A stretch of DNA of 64,000 bases from Phallus indusiatus (GCA_027605045.1 JAQFWX010000036.1:310001-374000), one strand, 5' to 3'; shown: positions 1-11,555, counted from the first letter of the stretch. Numbers and translations are program-made. Notes: a model not told the origin generated them from the letters alone.

Positions 1-45
1 TGGCAGGTAGTGTGCTGGCAGGTAGTGTACTGGCAGGCTGTAGCA
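1..45. repeat. Three tandem 15-bp units
   Basis: The window opens with three consecutive copies of a 15-bp unit (TGGCAGGTAGTGTGC, then the same with one change, then a diverged copy). The array may continue to the left outside the window. It lies upstream of the Helitron open frame and could belong to the Helitron 5' region or to host DNA. Confidence 0.7.
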
Positions 46-759
46 AATCCGGCCCATCCCCTTGCCCTCCTTGCCCTCCTCCCCCACCATCTATTAGCTT
101 TCCTTCCCATTCCCAAATTTCTGTATACCTTTTGTTTAGAGTGTGTAACTATTTTTTTCATAATAAATAATTCCTTAACAAATTCTCTTTATATTTCACA
201 GCTCCTTCCTGGCTTTTCCCCTTTTCTGGCTCTCTCTTTCCGTCCTGGCTTTCACCCTCTCTATTTTTTAATTCCCCCCTTTTCCTTCCTGGCTTTTCTC
301 TCTGTGTCTTTCTGCTTAGCGTTCTGGACACTTGCCGAGTGTTTGATAAGAGTGACCCAGGTAGATCAAGCCTATAGTGTGTGAAGTGCGCCTGCGCGGC
401 CTTAGTTCGCTGCTGCCAAGTACCTCTCTCACACTGCGGTGCGAGTAGCCTAACTCAGACTGTTTTTTGATAGTCTTGACTGTCAGAATCAGCCTTGGGT
501 CATATATAGGTGTTTATATCTCAGCACTGTCTGCGGCGAATTCCCTGGTGGAGCTGCTTGCGATAGTACTCGGTGGGGGCTCAGCTGGGCTCCATCTAAG
601 CATCTTCCTGGATTTCCTCCTTGGTTCTGGCTCCCTCTGGCTTCCCGTGGTTTTGGATTTTCTTGGTTCTTTTCTTGGTTTTTCTTTTTACAGAAATTTT
701 CTCCATTCTCCATGTATGTAAATTTAGTACACTTTTTTATTCAATTCTGACTTTTCATT

Positions 760-3181
760 TTGATAGTTCATAACTATCCCACTGCCCCATCATCTCCTCT
801 CCTCACAGGATCTGTTTTTAAAAAATGTATGTTCATTCATTTATTTTTTCTTAAAAAAAATTATATATATTATTTTAGGGATCCACCCACTACACCTGAG
901 CGTAATCGAACACAAGAGCGTGCTGCGGAGCGTGCAGGCCGTATTATGACCCCTGCCACAGAGAGACGTGAGCGTGCTGCAAATGCTCAGAACCCTCAGC
1001 CTCCTTTACCACCCCCTTTCCCTCAGCTGTCTCATGCTCCCCAGTCACAAATTCCCGGTGCTGATCCTTTCTTGGAGCCTACACCACGTGCACAGGTAGC
1101 TCAAATCCGTGCTCAGCTTCCTGTAGTCAGACATGCTGCTCCTTTAAATATGGGTCCCATTGCATCAGGATCTGCAGGGGTTGCACAATTACGTGCAGCG
1201 GCTCATGCTGCTGAACTGGCTGTCAATGCGAATCGTGGTCATGGTCGTGGTCGTCCTCCTCTTCTACCACCTCCCATCCGTGCACTTCCTGTAGCCGCTC
1301 CTGCACCACCTGTACCTCCTGCACCACCTATACCTCCTGCCCCCATACCTAACCAACAACCTTTGCGCTTGCCCATTCAGCCTATTCCAGAACCTATACC
1401 TGGAAATTTTAGCCGCGACCAGTTACAAATTCACCCCCTGGCTGCACGTGGAAATATTCAGGACAATGTCTCTAGATTTGACTGTGGTCCTATGAATATC
1501 TCATGTCCCTATTGCGGTGCATTACATTGGTATATGGAGCGGCTTGCAAAATCAACGGCAAATAATCATTTATTTGGCCAGTGTTGTATGGAGGATAAAA
1601 TCCGACTTCCTGATCTACAAGAACTTCCCACTCCTTTAAACACTCTACTCACAGAGCAAACACGAGAAGCGCGTAACTTCAGACAGGATATTCGTCGATA
1701 TAATGCTGCTCTTGCATTCACCTCTTTACAAGCCAGCTTTGATCGAGGCGTACAGGATGGACGTGGGCCATATGCGCTCAATTTACAAGGGGATTTATAT
1801 CACACTCATCATCCTTTCTTTGCACAAGATGACAATCCCCAAGGCGCCATCTATGCTCAGCTTTATATTTACGATGCTCAGATTGCTCATCAGGCTAGAA
1901 TGAATCGTAATGAACAAGCACTTCATGGACCCACTCTGCATGCTTTGCAGGATATGATGGAGATGCATAATCCCTATGTTCCGCAGTATAAAAATGCTAT
2001 GCAGCGTATATGTGAAAGTGGTCATAATGACAGGATGCGTATATTTCTATCATATGATCAAACTGCCGATCGTCGCACTTATAACCTACCTACGGGGGAT
2101 GAGATTGCAGCTCTTATTCCTGATGCAACTGCAAATATACAACCTCGCCAAGTTGTTATAGAGAGAACAATAGGCCAGTTTTTCAGAATTTCATCCCTTC
2201 ATGCTCTCTACATGCCCCTCCACTATGTTCTCTTATTTCCCCATGGTGAATTAGGGTGGCATCCTGGCATCGAGTATCATGGTGACCATATCAACAAGTT
2301 AACATTGATTAAATACCTGGCTTATTACTTTCACGAGCGTGAACATAAAACCCTGAAACTCTTTCTTTCAGGTAAATTGTTCTTGCAATTTATTGTGGAT
2401 GGATGGGCTGCAGCAGAGGAACAACGTCTTGATTTTTTTAAGAAAAATCAAAAAGCACTGCGAGCTGATCTCTATAAGACTGTTCAGGAGACTTTTTTTG
2501 CTGAGGATGGAAATCTACCTGCTGCAGAACTTGGTCAAAAATTTGTTCTTCCTGCATCATTTACAGGTGGTTCCCGTTTTATGCGTCGCAAGCTTCAAAA
2601 CTCCTTTGCAATTGTCAGAGCAAAAGGAGCAGGCGATATTTTTCTCACAATGACAGCAAATGCTCAATGGCCTGAAATCGTCAATCAGTTACAACCAGGC
2701 CAGACTCCTGCTGATAGACCTGACTTGGTCAATCGTGTTTTCTTGATGAAGATGAAGGCTCTTCTCTATCTCATCACTGAGAAACATATACTTGGAGAAG
2801 TTGATGCATGGGTTTATGTTATTGAATTTCAAAAGCGCGGTCTTCCTCATATGCATTTGATGTTATGGTTGAAGCGTGGATTTAAATTCCATACTCCCGC
2901 AGATGTCGATTCCCTCATTTCTGCTCAGATTCCTGATCCACAAACTCATCCCAGACTTCATGCATTGGTCACCAAATATATGATGCATGGTCCTTGCGGT
3001 GCTGCCAATCCTAATGCTCCCTGCATGGTTAACGGAAAATGTAGCAAGCATTTTCCCAAGGCATTTCGTGATACTACAAGTGTCAATGAAGAAGGATATC
3101 CTCAGTATGCACGTCCTGATAATGGTCGTACTCATCAACATGGAAATCATACTCTCCATAATGGCTATGTTGTCCCCTATT
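760..3181 (+). pseudogene. Helitron Rep/helicase gene, segment 1: N-terminal zinc finger and HUH Rep domain
   Basis: This is the first part of the Helitron replication initiator. The open frame begins at a TTG (760), so the true start is probably further in, for example the ATG at 946-948, or follows an intron ending at the AG near 880. In order it shows a proline-rich N-terminus, a CPYCG...CC zinc-finger-like motif (around residues 247-275), the FLTMTANAQWPEI motif, and the metal-binding HUH-type motif within EFQKRGLPHMHLMLWL, then CxxNGKCSKHFPK. The frame runs on as VVPY, where an insertion starts at 3182. Joining 3181 to 3584 keeps the frame, so the gene was a single ORF before insertion. 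Identification is very secure; the gene is interrupted. Confidence 0.85.
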
Positions 3182-3578
3182 TGTCAGGGTACGTGCTAGG
3201 ATCATAAGGGCTAATCTAGTATATTGTGCGTATAGTATAGACGTATGTATTAGTCTACGCGCTACTACATCCATCGTACGGTACCCGGTATGCCGGTCCG
3301 TATCTTTCCTCCCGTATTCTCCCGTACTTTCCCCGTTTCTCCGTACGCTCTCATACTGTCACCATCTTCCTTTCTACTCATGTTTCTCTTTCGTCATCGA
3401 CTGCCTCCCTTCCTATTGGTAGATAAAGCACCTGAGCGCTATTGGTAGAGATAGCCTACTCATGTATATAAGTACTACTGTGCGCGCAAGTGTAGCTCCT
3501 TGCGCTATTATAGATTGGACTACTGGGTTATAACGTCCGATCCTTAAGTCTTATCCACTGAACGATCGTGTCCTAACA
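3182..3578 (+). mobile_element. Solo-LTR-like insertion (subfamily A') inside the Helitron gene
   Basis: A 397-bp sequence begins TGTCAGGGTACG and ends GTCCTAACA, and is flanked by the 5-bp duplication CTATT (3177-3181 and 3579-3583). TG...CA ends plus 5-bp duplications are the signature of LTR retroelements, and a TATA-like ATGTATATAAG lies near 3463-3473. Removing it with one duplication copy restores the Helitron frame between the HUH motif and the catalytic-tyrosine motif. A DNA-transposon MITE is the alternative reading. Confidence 0.8.
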
Positions 3579-3583
3579 CTATT

Positions 3584-4322
3584 GCTGGCTACTTTTACTC
3601 CTATTTGAGTGCCATATCAATGTGGAACTGACTTTCAATGTCAAATCCATCAAGTACATGCATAAATACATGTACAAGGGTCATGATCGTACTACCATGC
3701 AATTCGGACATTCTATCAATGAGATTGAGCAGTATCTCCAAGCACGCTATGTCAGTGCTCATGAGGCATTCTGGCGTATTATGGAGATTGATCTTCACAA
3801 GATGGTACCATCTGTCGTTGCATTGCCCGTTCATTTAGACATGGAGCAGACTGTTATATTCAACGAAAATGATGCTATTGAGGAGATTGTGATGCGAGAT
3901 GCACCGAGGACTATGCTTACAGCTTATTTTGAGCTGAATTCACAGGATGAGCGTGCACGCCAGTATCTCTATATTGAAATTCCTGAGAAATATACTTGGC
4001 AGGAGGATCGAAAATACTGGAGGTTTAGACAGAAGGGTAGAACTATTGGTCGTATTCACTGGGTCAGTCCTATGGCTGGAGAGAGATATTATCTACGACT
4101 TCTCCTCACAGTAGTTCGAGGTGCAACCTCTTATGAATCTATTCGTACTTTGAATGGAGTTGTCTATCCTACCTTCCAAGCAGCCTGCCTTGCATATGGT
4201 CTAATTCAGGATGATGCAGAGTGGATTGCATGTCTTCAGGAAGCATCTGCTATTCGAACTGGTACAGAATTGCGTTATCTCTTTGCAACTATTTTACTCT
4301 TCTGTCAGCCTACCAGACCTCA
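3584..4322 (+). pseudogene. Helitron Rep/helicase gene, segment 2: catalytic-tyrosine region and linker
   Basis: This middle segment continues the reading frame of segment 1 once the upstream insertion is removed. It contains the conserved CHINVEL block and KYMHKYMYKGHDR, which carries the paired tyrosines of the Rep active site that attack DNA in rolling-circle transposition. It continues through the conserved Helitron linker (EIEQYLQARYVSAHEAFWRI and TWQEDRKYWRFRQKGRTIGR). The frame is cut by a second insertion at 4323, immediately after PTRP. Joining 4322 to 4681 enters the helicase segment in frame. Confidence 0.85.
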
Positions 4323-4675
4323 TGTCACGGTACGCTAGCGCCTTTTCCGAATTGTTCGATTTCTTCGATTTCTTTCGGTTTCATTTCGTGTTACGATTTC
4401 CTTCATTTCCCGTACTTTGCCGTTTCCATTAGTTCCATCGTTTTCTCGATTTTTCGATCTCTTCGATTTTCCTCGATTTCTGTCTGTATCTCCTCGGATC
4501 CCATGGGGATCAGTCGAGCGCTTCGTATCCTGTACTTATATGCGTTTTCCCTAGAGGGGGATACCTAAGCTTGTTCTCTTAGGTTTTCCCTCCTCTAGGT
4601 GAGTAGTTAGTCGCTGCCCCTCGATAGATCTTAGGTTTTCCCTCCTCTAGGTGTGTGCCCTGAGTCGCCCTAACA
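4323..4675 (+). mobile_element. Solo-LTR-like insertion (family B) inside the Helitron gene
   Basis: A 353-bp sequence begins TGTCACGGTACG and ends CGCCCTAACA, flanked by the 5-bp duplication CCTCA (4318-4322 and 4676-4680). Near its 3' end it contains tandem copies of a block around TTAGGTTTTCCCTCCTCTAG. Two more copies of the family lie at 6898-7248 and, inverted, 30827-31177. Its removal rejoins the Helitron frame exactly. Confidence 0.82.
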
Positions 4676-4680
4676 CCTCA

Positions 4681-6334
4681 GGACTTATGGAATAATTTCA
4701 AAGAGTTCATTTGTGATGACCTTCAGCATTTATTGATTCATCGCTATAATCAGCATAATCCTACTGAAGATCAGATTTATGACTTGGGACTTTACAAACT
4801 CAATCAAATTCTGGCACGTTCCAACCGACGATTAAATGATTTTCCAGAAATGCCACTTCCTGCCTTAGATTGGGATCCCATTCTTCATCCAAATCGCTTC
4901 ATTGCTGAACAGATGTATGATGCTCAAGAGCAGACTATGATTATGGAGCAAAACCTTCCACTTTTAAATCAGGAGCAGCGTGCTGCCTTTGATGCTATTG
5001 AGATCTCTGTTACTCAGAAGCAGGGAAAGCTATTCTTTCTCAATGGACCGGGAGGCACTGGAAAATCATTTGTCTGGAATACCCTTGCTGCAGCTATACG
5101 TGCCAGAGGTCTTATCGTTCTATGTGTTGCATCATCCGGTATTGCATCTCTTATCCTTGCTGGTGGTCGAACTGCTCATAATATGTTTGGCATTCCTATT
5201 GAAATCACCGATACATCAGTCTGTTCTGTAAAAAAAACAGAGGATAAGGCCAAAATGATAGCCAAAGCAGATCTTATTATCTGGAATGAAGTTCCTATGC
5301 AACATCGCCATGTTGTTGAATGCGTTGATCGAACATTACGTGATTTCTGCAATCAGCCAGATAAACCCTTTGGAGGAATCACAGTTGCTTGGGGAGGTGA
5401 TTTTCAGCAGACTCTTCCAGTTGTTGAGAGAGGCTCCAAATACATGATTATTGATGCCTGTATTCAACAATCTCCACTTTGGCAACAAACCACTGTTTTA
5501 CATCTTAGACGTAATATGCGTGTTGAAGCTCATGATCCAAACTCTGCTCAATTTGCTCAATGGCTCCTGGATATTGGTCGGGCCAGAGATTTACCTCCTG
5601 ATGGAATGCTTACTATCCCTGCTCATATGCGAACTGGCCCTGAGACTCAGAATTTGATTTCAGAAATTTATCCTGACTTTATCAATCAACCGGATCAATT
5701 TTATCTGGAGCGTGCTATTCTCTGCCCCAGAAACTCTGAAGTTGATGAGATCAATGAGCTTATTGTTCAACAATATCCGGGTGATGCTCGAATTTACAAT
5801 AGTGCTGACAGTGTACGCGATGACTCTGGAAATCAGGACGAAGATATTCCATATCCCACTGACTATCTCACTTCCATCTCCCTTGGTGGTTTACCCCCAG
5901 GCAAGCTTGAAGTCAAGATTGGAGTCCCCTTGATCCTCTTAAGAAATCTAGATCCTGGCCAGGGTTTGTGCAATGGAACCAGATTACGCTTGGTTAGTAT
6001 GGGAAACAAGGTTTTACGTGTCAAGATTATTACTGGACCAGGAGCAGGAAATTATGCACTGATACCACGTATTACTCTCACTTCAGGAACTCAATTACCT
6101 TTTGTTCTTTGTCGACGTCAATTCCCAGTTAGATTGGCCTTTGCTATGACAATCAACAAGTCTCAAGGACAGTCTCTTGGAACAGTTGGAGTTGACTTGA
6201 GATATTCAGTATTTTCACATGGACAATTATATGTTGCCTTTTCAAGAGGCACAAATTGGGGAAGGGTCAAGGTTTTATTAGATAGAGATAATGTAAAAAC
6301 TTCAAATGTTGTATATAATGAGGTTCTACTGTAA
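4681..6334 (+). pseudogene. Helitron Rep/helicase gene, segment 3: Pif1-type helicase domain
   Basis: This is the C-terminal SF1B (Pif1-like) helicase of the Helitron, which unwinds DNA during rolling-circle transposition. Visible motifs are Walker A GPGGTGKS, motif Ia around CVASSGIAS, the Walker B region LIIWNEVPM, GGDFQQTLPVV, LRRNMR, and the terminal motifs FAMTINKSQGQSLG and YVAFSRG. The Walker B aspartate is asparagine here (NE instead of the usual DE), which would be expected to weaken ATP hydrolysis. The frame from 4682 is continuous with segment 2 after the LTR is removed and stops at the TAA ending at 6334, about 60 bases before the Helitron terminus. The element therefore looks fairly young but inactive. 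Confidence 0.85.
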
Positions 6335-6365
6335 TAAATGTACTGGGATAAAGCCTTAAACACGG

Positions 6366-6394
6366 GCGCGGCTTGCCGCGCTTCTCAAACCTAG
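6366..6394 (+). other. Helitron 3' terminal hairpin and CTAG end
   Basis: GCGCGGC-TT-GCCGCGC forms a perfect 7-bp stem (6366-6381). It is followed by TTCTCAAAC and CTAG (6391-6394), then T. This matches the CTRR 3' end and subterminal hairpin that terminate Helitrons. Confidence 0.85.
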
Positions 6395-6897
6395 TTCAAT
6401 TAATAATCCAAGTAAAATTGACTTTGAAATATAAGATCGAACAAATTGTCCTCGGAATAGTTCTTTACTCCGCGGCCCTCACAACAAGGCAAAACCCACT
6501 ACATAGTTCCTAAATTTGCTCTTCTCCACACAATTCATATGAACGTTGGCTTGTCGCACCTGTAGGTGGTGTCCAAAAGTTAGCACACTAGCGCTAACTC
6601 TAAGTGTTTGAACATAGTACTACTATATACTTGAACTACAGCCTGTCTACAGGTCTTAAGGCTCAAGTTCGACAGCAGGCTCAGCTTGTCTTTCCCAACC
6701 TACTTCATTCACCATAACGGAGAGCGAGATGAACCAAGAGCATTGTCTCTTGTTGGTATCGGAAACTTAACGGACGCTAAGAAGATGTCTTATAAGCACC
6801 TTTTAATATTTATAATTTAGTATAAAAACTGTATATTTTCGAGCTACTGAATACAAGTTCCATCTAAATATACTGTGCATTGCAACATCTCTCAGCT
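6395..6897. other. Non-coding stretch after the Helitron
   Basis: No reading frame with family resemblance is seen. The only structure noted is a small perfect inverted repeat, AGTTAGC (6578-6584) with GCTAACT (6593-6599). Confidence 0.5.
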
Positions 6898-7248
6898 TGT
6901 CACGGTACACTAGCGCCTTTTCCGATTATTCGATTCCTTCGATTTCTTTCGGTTTTATTTCGTATTACGATTTCCTTCATTTCCCGTACTTGCCATTTCC
7001 ATTAGTTCCATCGTTTTCTCGATTTTTCGATCTCTTCGATTTTCCTCGATTTCTGTCTGTATCTCCTCGGATCCCATGGGGATCAGTCGAGCGCTTCGTA
7101 TCCTGTACTTATATGCGTTTTCCCTAGAGGGGGATACCTAAGCTTGTTCTCTTAGGTTTTCCCTCCTCTAGGTGAGTAGTTAGTCGCTGTCCCTCAATAG
7201 AGCTTAGGTTTTCCCTCCTCTAGGTGTGTGCCCTGAGTCGCCCTAACA
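6898..7248 (+). mobile_element. Solo-LTR-like element, family B
   Basis: This 351-bp sequence begins TGTCACGGTACAC and ends GCCCTAACA, flanked by the 5-bp duplication CAGCT (6893-6897 and 7249-7253). It is nearly identical to the inverted copy at 30827-31177, sharing the same 70-residue accidental frame, so both inserted recently. Confidence 0.82.
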
Positions 7249-7544
7249 CAGCTTACACCAGTCTCTTAGGCTCAGACTCAAGCCCCAGTTTTTTTACATC
7301 ACTCAATCACTCATGCACTCTGAGCGAGACTGAATTTCAAGTTGGCACCGGGTCTATAATACTTCTCGATTCCTCGGATATTGCCTATCATTGTCATTAC
7401 CGGCCCTAAGACCCTTATCTTGCAATATCTTTGCAACATCCTTGTTCTATGAACTTCTATCACCAAGGGCAAATTGAAAAATGGAAAATAGAGACTTAGC
7501 AATTATTTTTGAGCCGTCTCAAAGAATGAGTAAGTTTAAGAGTG

Positions 7545-7930
7545 TGAGGTGACTCAGGTGAACCGGTAAATTCATACCATGTTCTATTTTTCTTTATTGT
7601 ATTATTAAGTTCTTTCTCATTTTTCATTTGTTTTGCGCGTCTAAAAATTCTAAGTTTATATTTATTGTTGTAATATTTGACATCATTTCTTCCACCAGTA
7701 ATTCGATTTCCCGCGGTGTAACTGTAAATAGAATCACCTCTCTTGTCAATAAATATCTTATTGCTTAAAACTTCGTCTCGGCCTACTATCAAGCTTAACA
7801 TTAATCAACGCTCGCTTAACGTTGTTCACAATGAACGACAAACCTTTTTTCGAATTCATTCACTGTCCTCAACCATTTGAACTCGACCGACAAGCCTTCA
7901 ACAAGCGCATCTCACTTTGAACAGGTCATT
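7545..7930 (+). mobile_element. Decayed LTR fragment related to the 29-30 kb LTR
   Basis: This stretch shares ordered similarity with the LTR at 29134-30245: both have GTGAACCGGTAAATT near the start, then a CGCTTAACGT..GT block followed by GAACGAC and a CGACAAG block. It is diverged and has no visible ends, so it is an old fragment. The bases just upstream (7254-7544) hold nothing recognisable. Confidence 0.55.
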
Positions 7931-7934
7931 CTAA

Positions 7935-8199
7935 CGAGGTGATTCTCAAAAAACGAAAGCAAACTACTTTTTCCGACATTAAATAATGACATTGGCTGGG
8001 TAAACTCATAGTAAAAGGTGTATTTTACACTACCGGAAAGCGTGATGAACACGGCGCCAGCCTACTTTTCGCGTCAATTTCGACTACTACTGTAAGGTGC
8101 CCGGTGTCTCCAGGGCGCGCGGCGAGTAAAAATCAATTGCCGATGCCGTTTCGTCACAGTTTTGCAGGGAAAGTAAGCTGTCCAGTCCTGCTTTCCATA
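7935..8199. mobile_element. One terminal arm of the long-inverted-repeat element
   Basis: The sequence resembles the right arm at 34490-34750, sharing AAAGCAAACTACTTTT, GTAAGGTGCCCGGTGTCTCC and the terminal GCTGTCCAGTCCTGC. It ends in the same GCTTTCCATA (8190-8199), and the next base is K1 gene sequence. The partner arm is absent from the neighbourhood, so this is a broken copy that removed the 3' end of K1. Confidence 0.65.
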
Positions 8200-10946
8200 C
8201 ACCTCAAATATCCACCACAATCTTCAACAGACAATTTATTCGCCATTTTGAAATTTGTATGCAAATACTCATCACGAACGATCCAGTTCAATGACGATGG
8301 CTTTTCATATGGAATAAACCCTAGTTTTTCCGCATTCGATGATTCAAGTCGAACTTCATCATAGTCAACGTGTAGGAGGTCCCCACACTGGGAGCAAACA
8401 TCACTGTCCGATCTCAGGAATTGCTGTGGAAATGCTGTAAGATATGGTCACTTTTCTTATCCTTTACCTCATCCCGGAAGTCCATGGACAGCGGTTATTT
8501 ATGAATGCTTTCTTTGTTTGAGAAACTACAAAGAATTGCACAATATTTAGAATTAGGATACTTTAAGGAGTTAGTGTTGTGATATTTCAACGTCCTTTAG
8601 TGTTTCCAAGGCCTAGAATGACTTTTGAAGGACATCCTTTCCATTATGTGTCCAATAGCAGGAAACCACTTAACAATGCGGTGGTTCCCTTGTCGGAAAG
8701 TTCCTTGAAAATGAGTCAATTCCTTTGTCTGTCCGAAACAATGATATTTTCTCAGGCTTTGGAAAATATCCGTTTTTCTGAAAGAGGAAGGAATTGGCTC
8801 TTTTTCATAGAATATTCCTACGAAGGAATTACCACATTCTCAAGAAGTTTCCTTCTCATGGATACACAATGGAAAGGACAACCTCCCAAAGCCATTCTAA
8901 ATTTTGACAATGCTCAGGAATGTTAAGATATCCCGAAACCAATTCCTTAAAATTTCCTAACTATAAACATTGAGCTATTTGTATGGTTTCCGAATGTAGG
9001 AAAGCGTTGGGATGCGACCAGTGTCCGTGGACTTTTAGGATGAGGGGAAGGAATAGGAAAATGACTATATCTCACGGCATTTCTACAACATTTCCAGAGA
9101 CTAGATATAGGTGTTTGCCTCTAGTGCCAGTGCAAACAGAATATGCTGGTGCGGGCACATCCTGCCAAACCCTAATAAGGACCGCCCCATACAAATCCCA
9201 TAAGAACAATGGGTCGAAGAGAACATTGGACTGCTCTAGCAAACACAGCTTGTCAATAATCCTTGCCAGCTCCTTTTGAGGTTTATCGTCAATGGTCCTA
9301 ATAAACCACTGACGAGTGGGGATGTCTCGTAGAACATGTGGCGACCAGTCCTGAGATTGAAGAAATTCCGGATAATCTTCTTCATGTTTTGATAAATGAG
9401 GAGATTAGACTGACGAATACAATAACCCCGCGTCCATTTAGAACGTTCACATAATAATAACTAACATATCCATCTTCATGGTCCTTGAAATGGATAATTA
9501 GATGCCACTGCCACGATAGAGTAGCATGGTGAGAGATACTGGCCGTCACATAATTGAAGCCATCCTATAAGCAAAAGGCCAACGATAAGATACAGAATTT
9601 GAATGAAATCACAATTGATTCAAGCTCACATGGTAAGACTCCCCCTGAAGATGTGTTTTGATAAGCACCTATCATCGAACAACATGACAACTTACCAAAG
9701 AGTAGCCATCTACGTACATCCGCAATGCACCGGCAAACATTTTTTCGTAATCTTCAAGGGGAATACACCACGCTATGTGTACACATGATGGTAAGTTTTG
9801 ATTCTGATCAGTTAATTGACATAAACGAACGGTTATGAAAGACAAGACCAAGGCTTTCTTTGAACGTGAATATACCGAACAGTTGCATCAGATATGGATG
9901 ACTTGCATTATGATTGAGCTGCCGTTCGTAACTGTTTCACAAGAGATGATTGCTTACCGATATCGCGAATACCACTCCCTTTCTGCTTTGAATTTCTGTT
10001 GAAAGTATAAGGATATAGCGAAAATTCGCAGTCTTTTTGCACGTACGGAAATAGCATCCTGACCTCTGTAAACACGAACCATCCGCGTCTGAGCCTCTTG
10101 TTTCCATCGGACTTCCCAGTGTTCAGCTTGCCCATTCAAGGTACTTTTAAGCACCTCAAGATCACCATATCGAACCTTTTCAAACTGACTACTCTCAGAA
10201 GACTTCAGAAGTCAGGATACTGACCAACTTACATGAGACTCCATCTCATCTGTGTCGCTGCTTCTTTGTAGACGTATGATTCCCCTGAACTAGATATGGA
10301 ACTGGAATGAGATCAAAGGTTGCATCAAATATATTAGTGCGCACCATAAGATTAATCCGAAACCTTTCTATCTGATTTTGATAACGCATTAATACATCTT
10401 TTTCACGATCAGCTGTGAAAAAGCCGCGAAGGGATTTCAGTTTATTTGATGATTTATTGAATGAGCCAAGATTTTCGGAAATGTCTTTTAAGTATCTGTT
10501 GGACAGATTTAGGTCTTGATATGTTTGTACCGGCGAGTTTGCATACCGGTAAAACGTTTCACAATCTGTTTCAAAGTGATTTAACGAGGACGCGGTTTCG
10601 GAATTATTCTTAGTCTCTTCTTGGAGTATTTGTAGAATTGATGTGACGGTGATTGTTAGCTCTTTAAAATTGTTCTGATTTTGTTGCATTTGCTGTTTTT
10701 GCATCAGCACTTAGTACGGATTGAGTTCTAAACATCCATTAGCAGACTTACTTGGATAGGCTTCAACAGTGTCTTCACTAGCTCTGCTGCACCCTTGAGA
10801 TATGGGAATGGCAAAAGCCCCCCCGCTGCACTAGCCAATTCAGCAACCTGAAAGGCATTAGATACCCAATCAATTTCATTCTGTATACTAGATATGGCGC
10901 CATGATTTTGGAGGCTACGGGATCTTTTCTTTCGAAAACCGAGCAT
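8200..10946 (-). pseudogene. K1: helical-adaptor/kinase-like family gene, 3'-truncated and interrupted
   Basis: This is copy 1 of a four-copy family. It starts at the ATG complementary to 10944-10946. Exon 1 gives a helical segment (NAFQVAELASAAGG...LLKPIQ). Exon 2 begins QMQQNQNNFKELTITVTSIL and, with later helices (FFTADREKD...RYQNQIERFR), forms an N-terminal helical bundle like the adaptor/4HB regions of agaricomycete kinase-like proteins. A divergent kinase-like part follows (TRMVRVYRGQDAI, then EREWYSRYR and HPYLMQLFG), then a conserved middle domain (DPLFLWDLYG, PAPAYSV). The gene is broken by an insertion at about 8385-9137 and ends abruptly at 8200 against a transposon arm, losing its C-terminal third. 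Biochemical function is unknown. The adaptor and kinase-like labels are inferences from motif order. Confidence 0.7.
8385..9137. mobile_element. Non-autonomous element with imperfect terminal inverted repeats inside K1
   Basis: K1 coding sequence is interrupted here: gene homology runs 8205-8370 and resumes at about 9135 (CAAACAGAATATGCTGG). The inserted ends are imperfect inverted repeats: 8386-8530 (CACTGGGAGCAAAC..., GAAATGCTGTAAGATATGG, AAGTCCATGGACAG) matches the reverse complement of 9000-9137. The exact ends and target duplication are not certain. No transposase is seen; the interior shows foldback-like GAATTG/CAATTC blocks. CACTGG-type ends hint at a CACTA-like origin, but this is weak. 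Confidence 0.55.
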
Positions 10947-11555
10947 GTTCTGGAGGCTAATTGAACGTGTGAAGTTTTACACTGACTATAGGATATAAAT
11001 TGACCTACCCATATTGAAGCTTTTTTATGCGTCGCGCTTTCCTCGGGCTATGCATGTTAAGGAGGTTTGTGCATCGCCTCAAGGAAGGTAAAACGGCAAC
11101 TGATGGTAGCCAATGTGTCAAAATCCACACTTGCCCTCAAATGTCCTAACTGCGCAGACGTTTACGTTTGGAAAAGGCTTCTAGTGTAGTTGCGAATGAC
11201 GCCGGTAATAGCGTACGTTGAACGTCCTTGAAATTCATTTTCCGAAAGATTGATCGATGAGGGTATAATACATATTGAGATGTGTGATAAAAACATCAGG
11301 TTTGGAAGAGCACAGGATATGAAGAAGCCTGCACTCTTTCAGCCTGAACATACCACCATGTTTTTATTCAAAGATCAAGAACGAACCTCTTAGTGACCCG
11401 CACTTGACTCACTGGTAAGTCAGGCGAAAAGCTCAATATCAACCAATTCATTCTCTGCTGTTTGATAAAATTCGAATTCGGAGCTAATAATATCTTGATC
11501 AGAATCTTTCAAAAAATAAAAAAAACTAATGCAGTAATTGCAAGTCAAGTAGGCT
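10947..11555. other. Intergenic, no gene recognised
   Basis: This is the upstream flank of K1 on the minus strand. No conserved frame was recognised. Part of it loosely resembles the 5' flank of other K copies (GTGCATCGCC and surrounding bases). Confidence 0.4.

Larger units (their letters stand above)
1..6394 (+). mobile_element. Helitron (rolling-circle transposon), 3' end present, 5' end not located
   Basis: One continuous Rep/helicase coding region on the + strand is followed by a canonical Helitron 3' terminus: a GC-rich 7-bp-stem hairpin (6366-6381) and, after nine bases, CTAG at 6391-6394 with a T next, as expected for insertion between A and T. Helitrons transpose by rolling-circle strand transfer and leave no target duplication. 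The 5' TC end could not be placed; bases 1-760 are T-rich with no recognisable gene and may be its 5' non-coding part. Two solo-LTR-like insertions (3182-3578 and 4323-4675) break the gene. Confidence 0.85.

Noticed and set aside
10..721. Open frames upstream of the Helitron gene on both strands
   Set aside because: Low-complexity, T-rich translations without family motifs; likely non-coding part of the Helitron or host flank.
3182..4675. Reading the A and B repeats as MITEs
   Set aside because: TG..CA ends, 5-bp duplications, TATA-like boxes and one A-internal-A pair fit solo LTRs better, though a DNA-transposon origin is not excluded.
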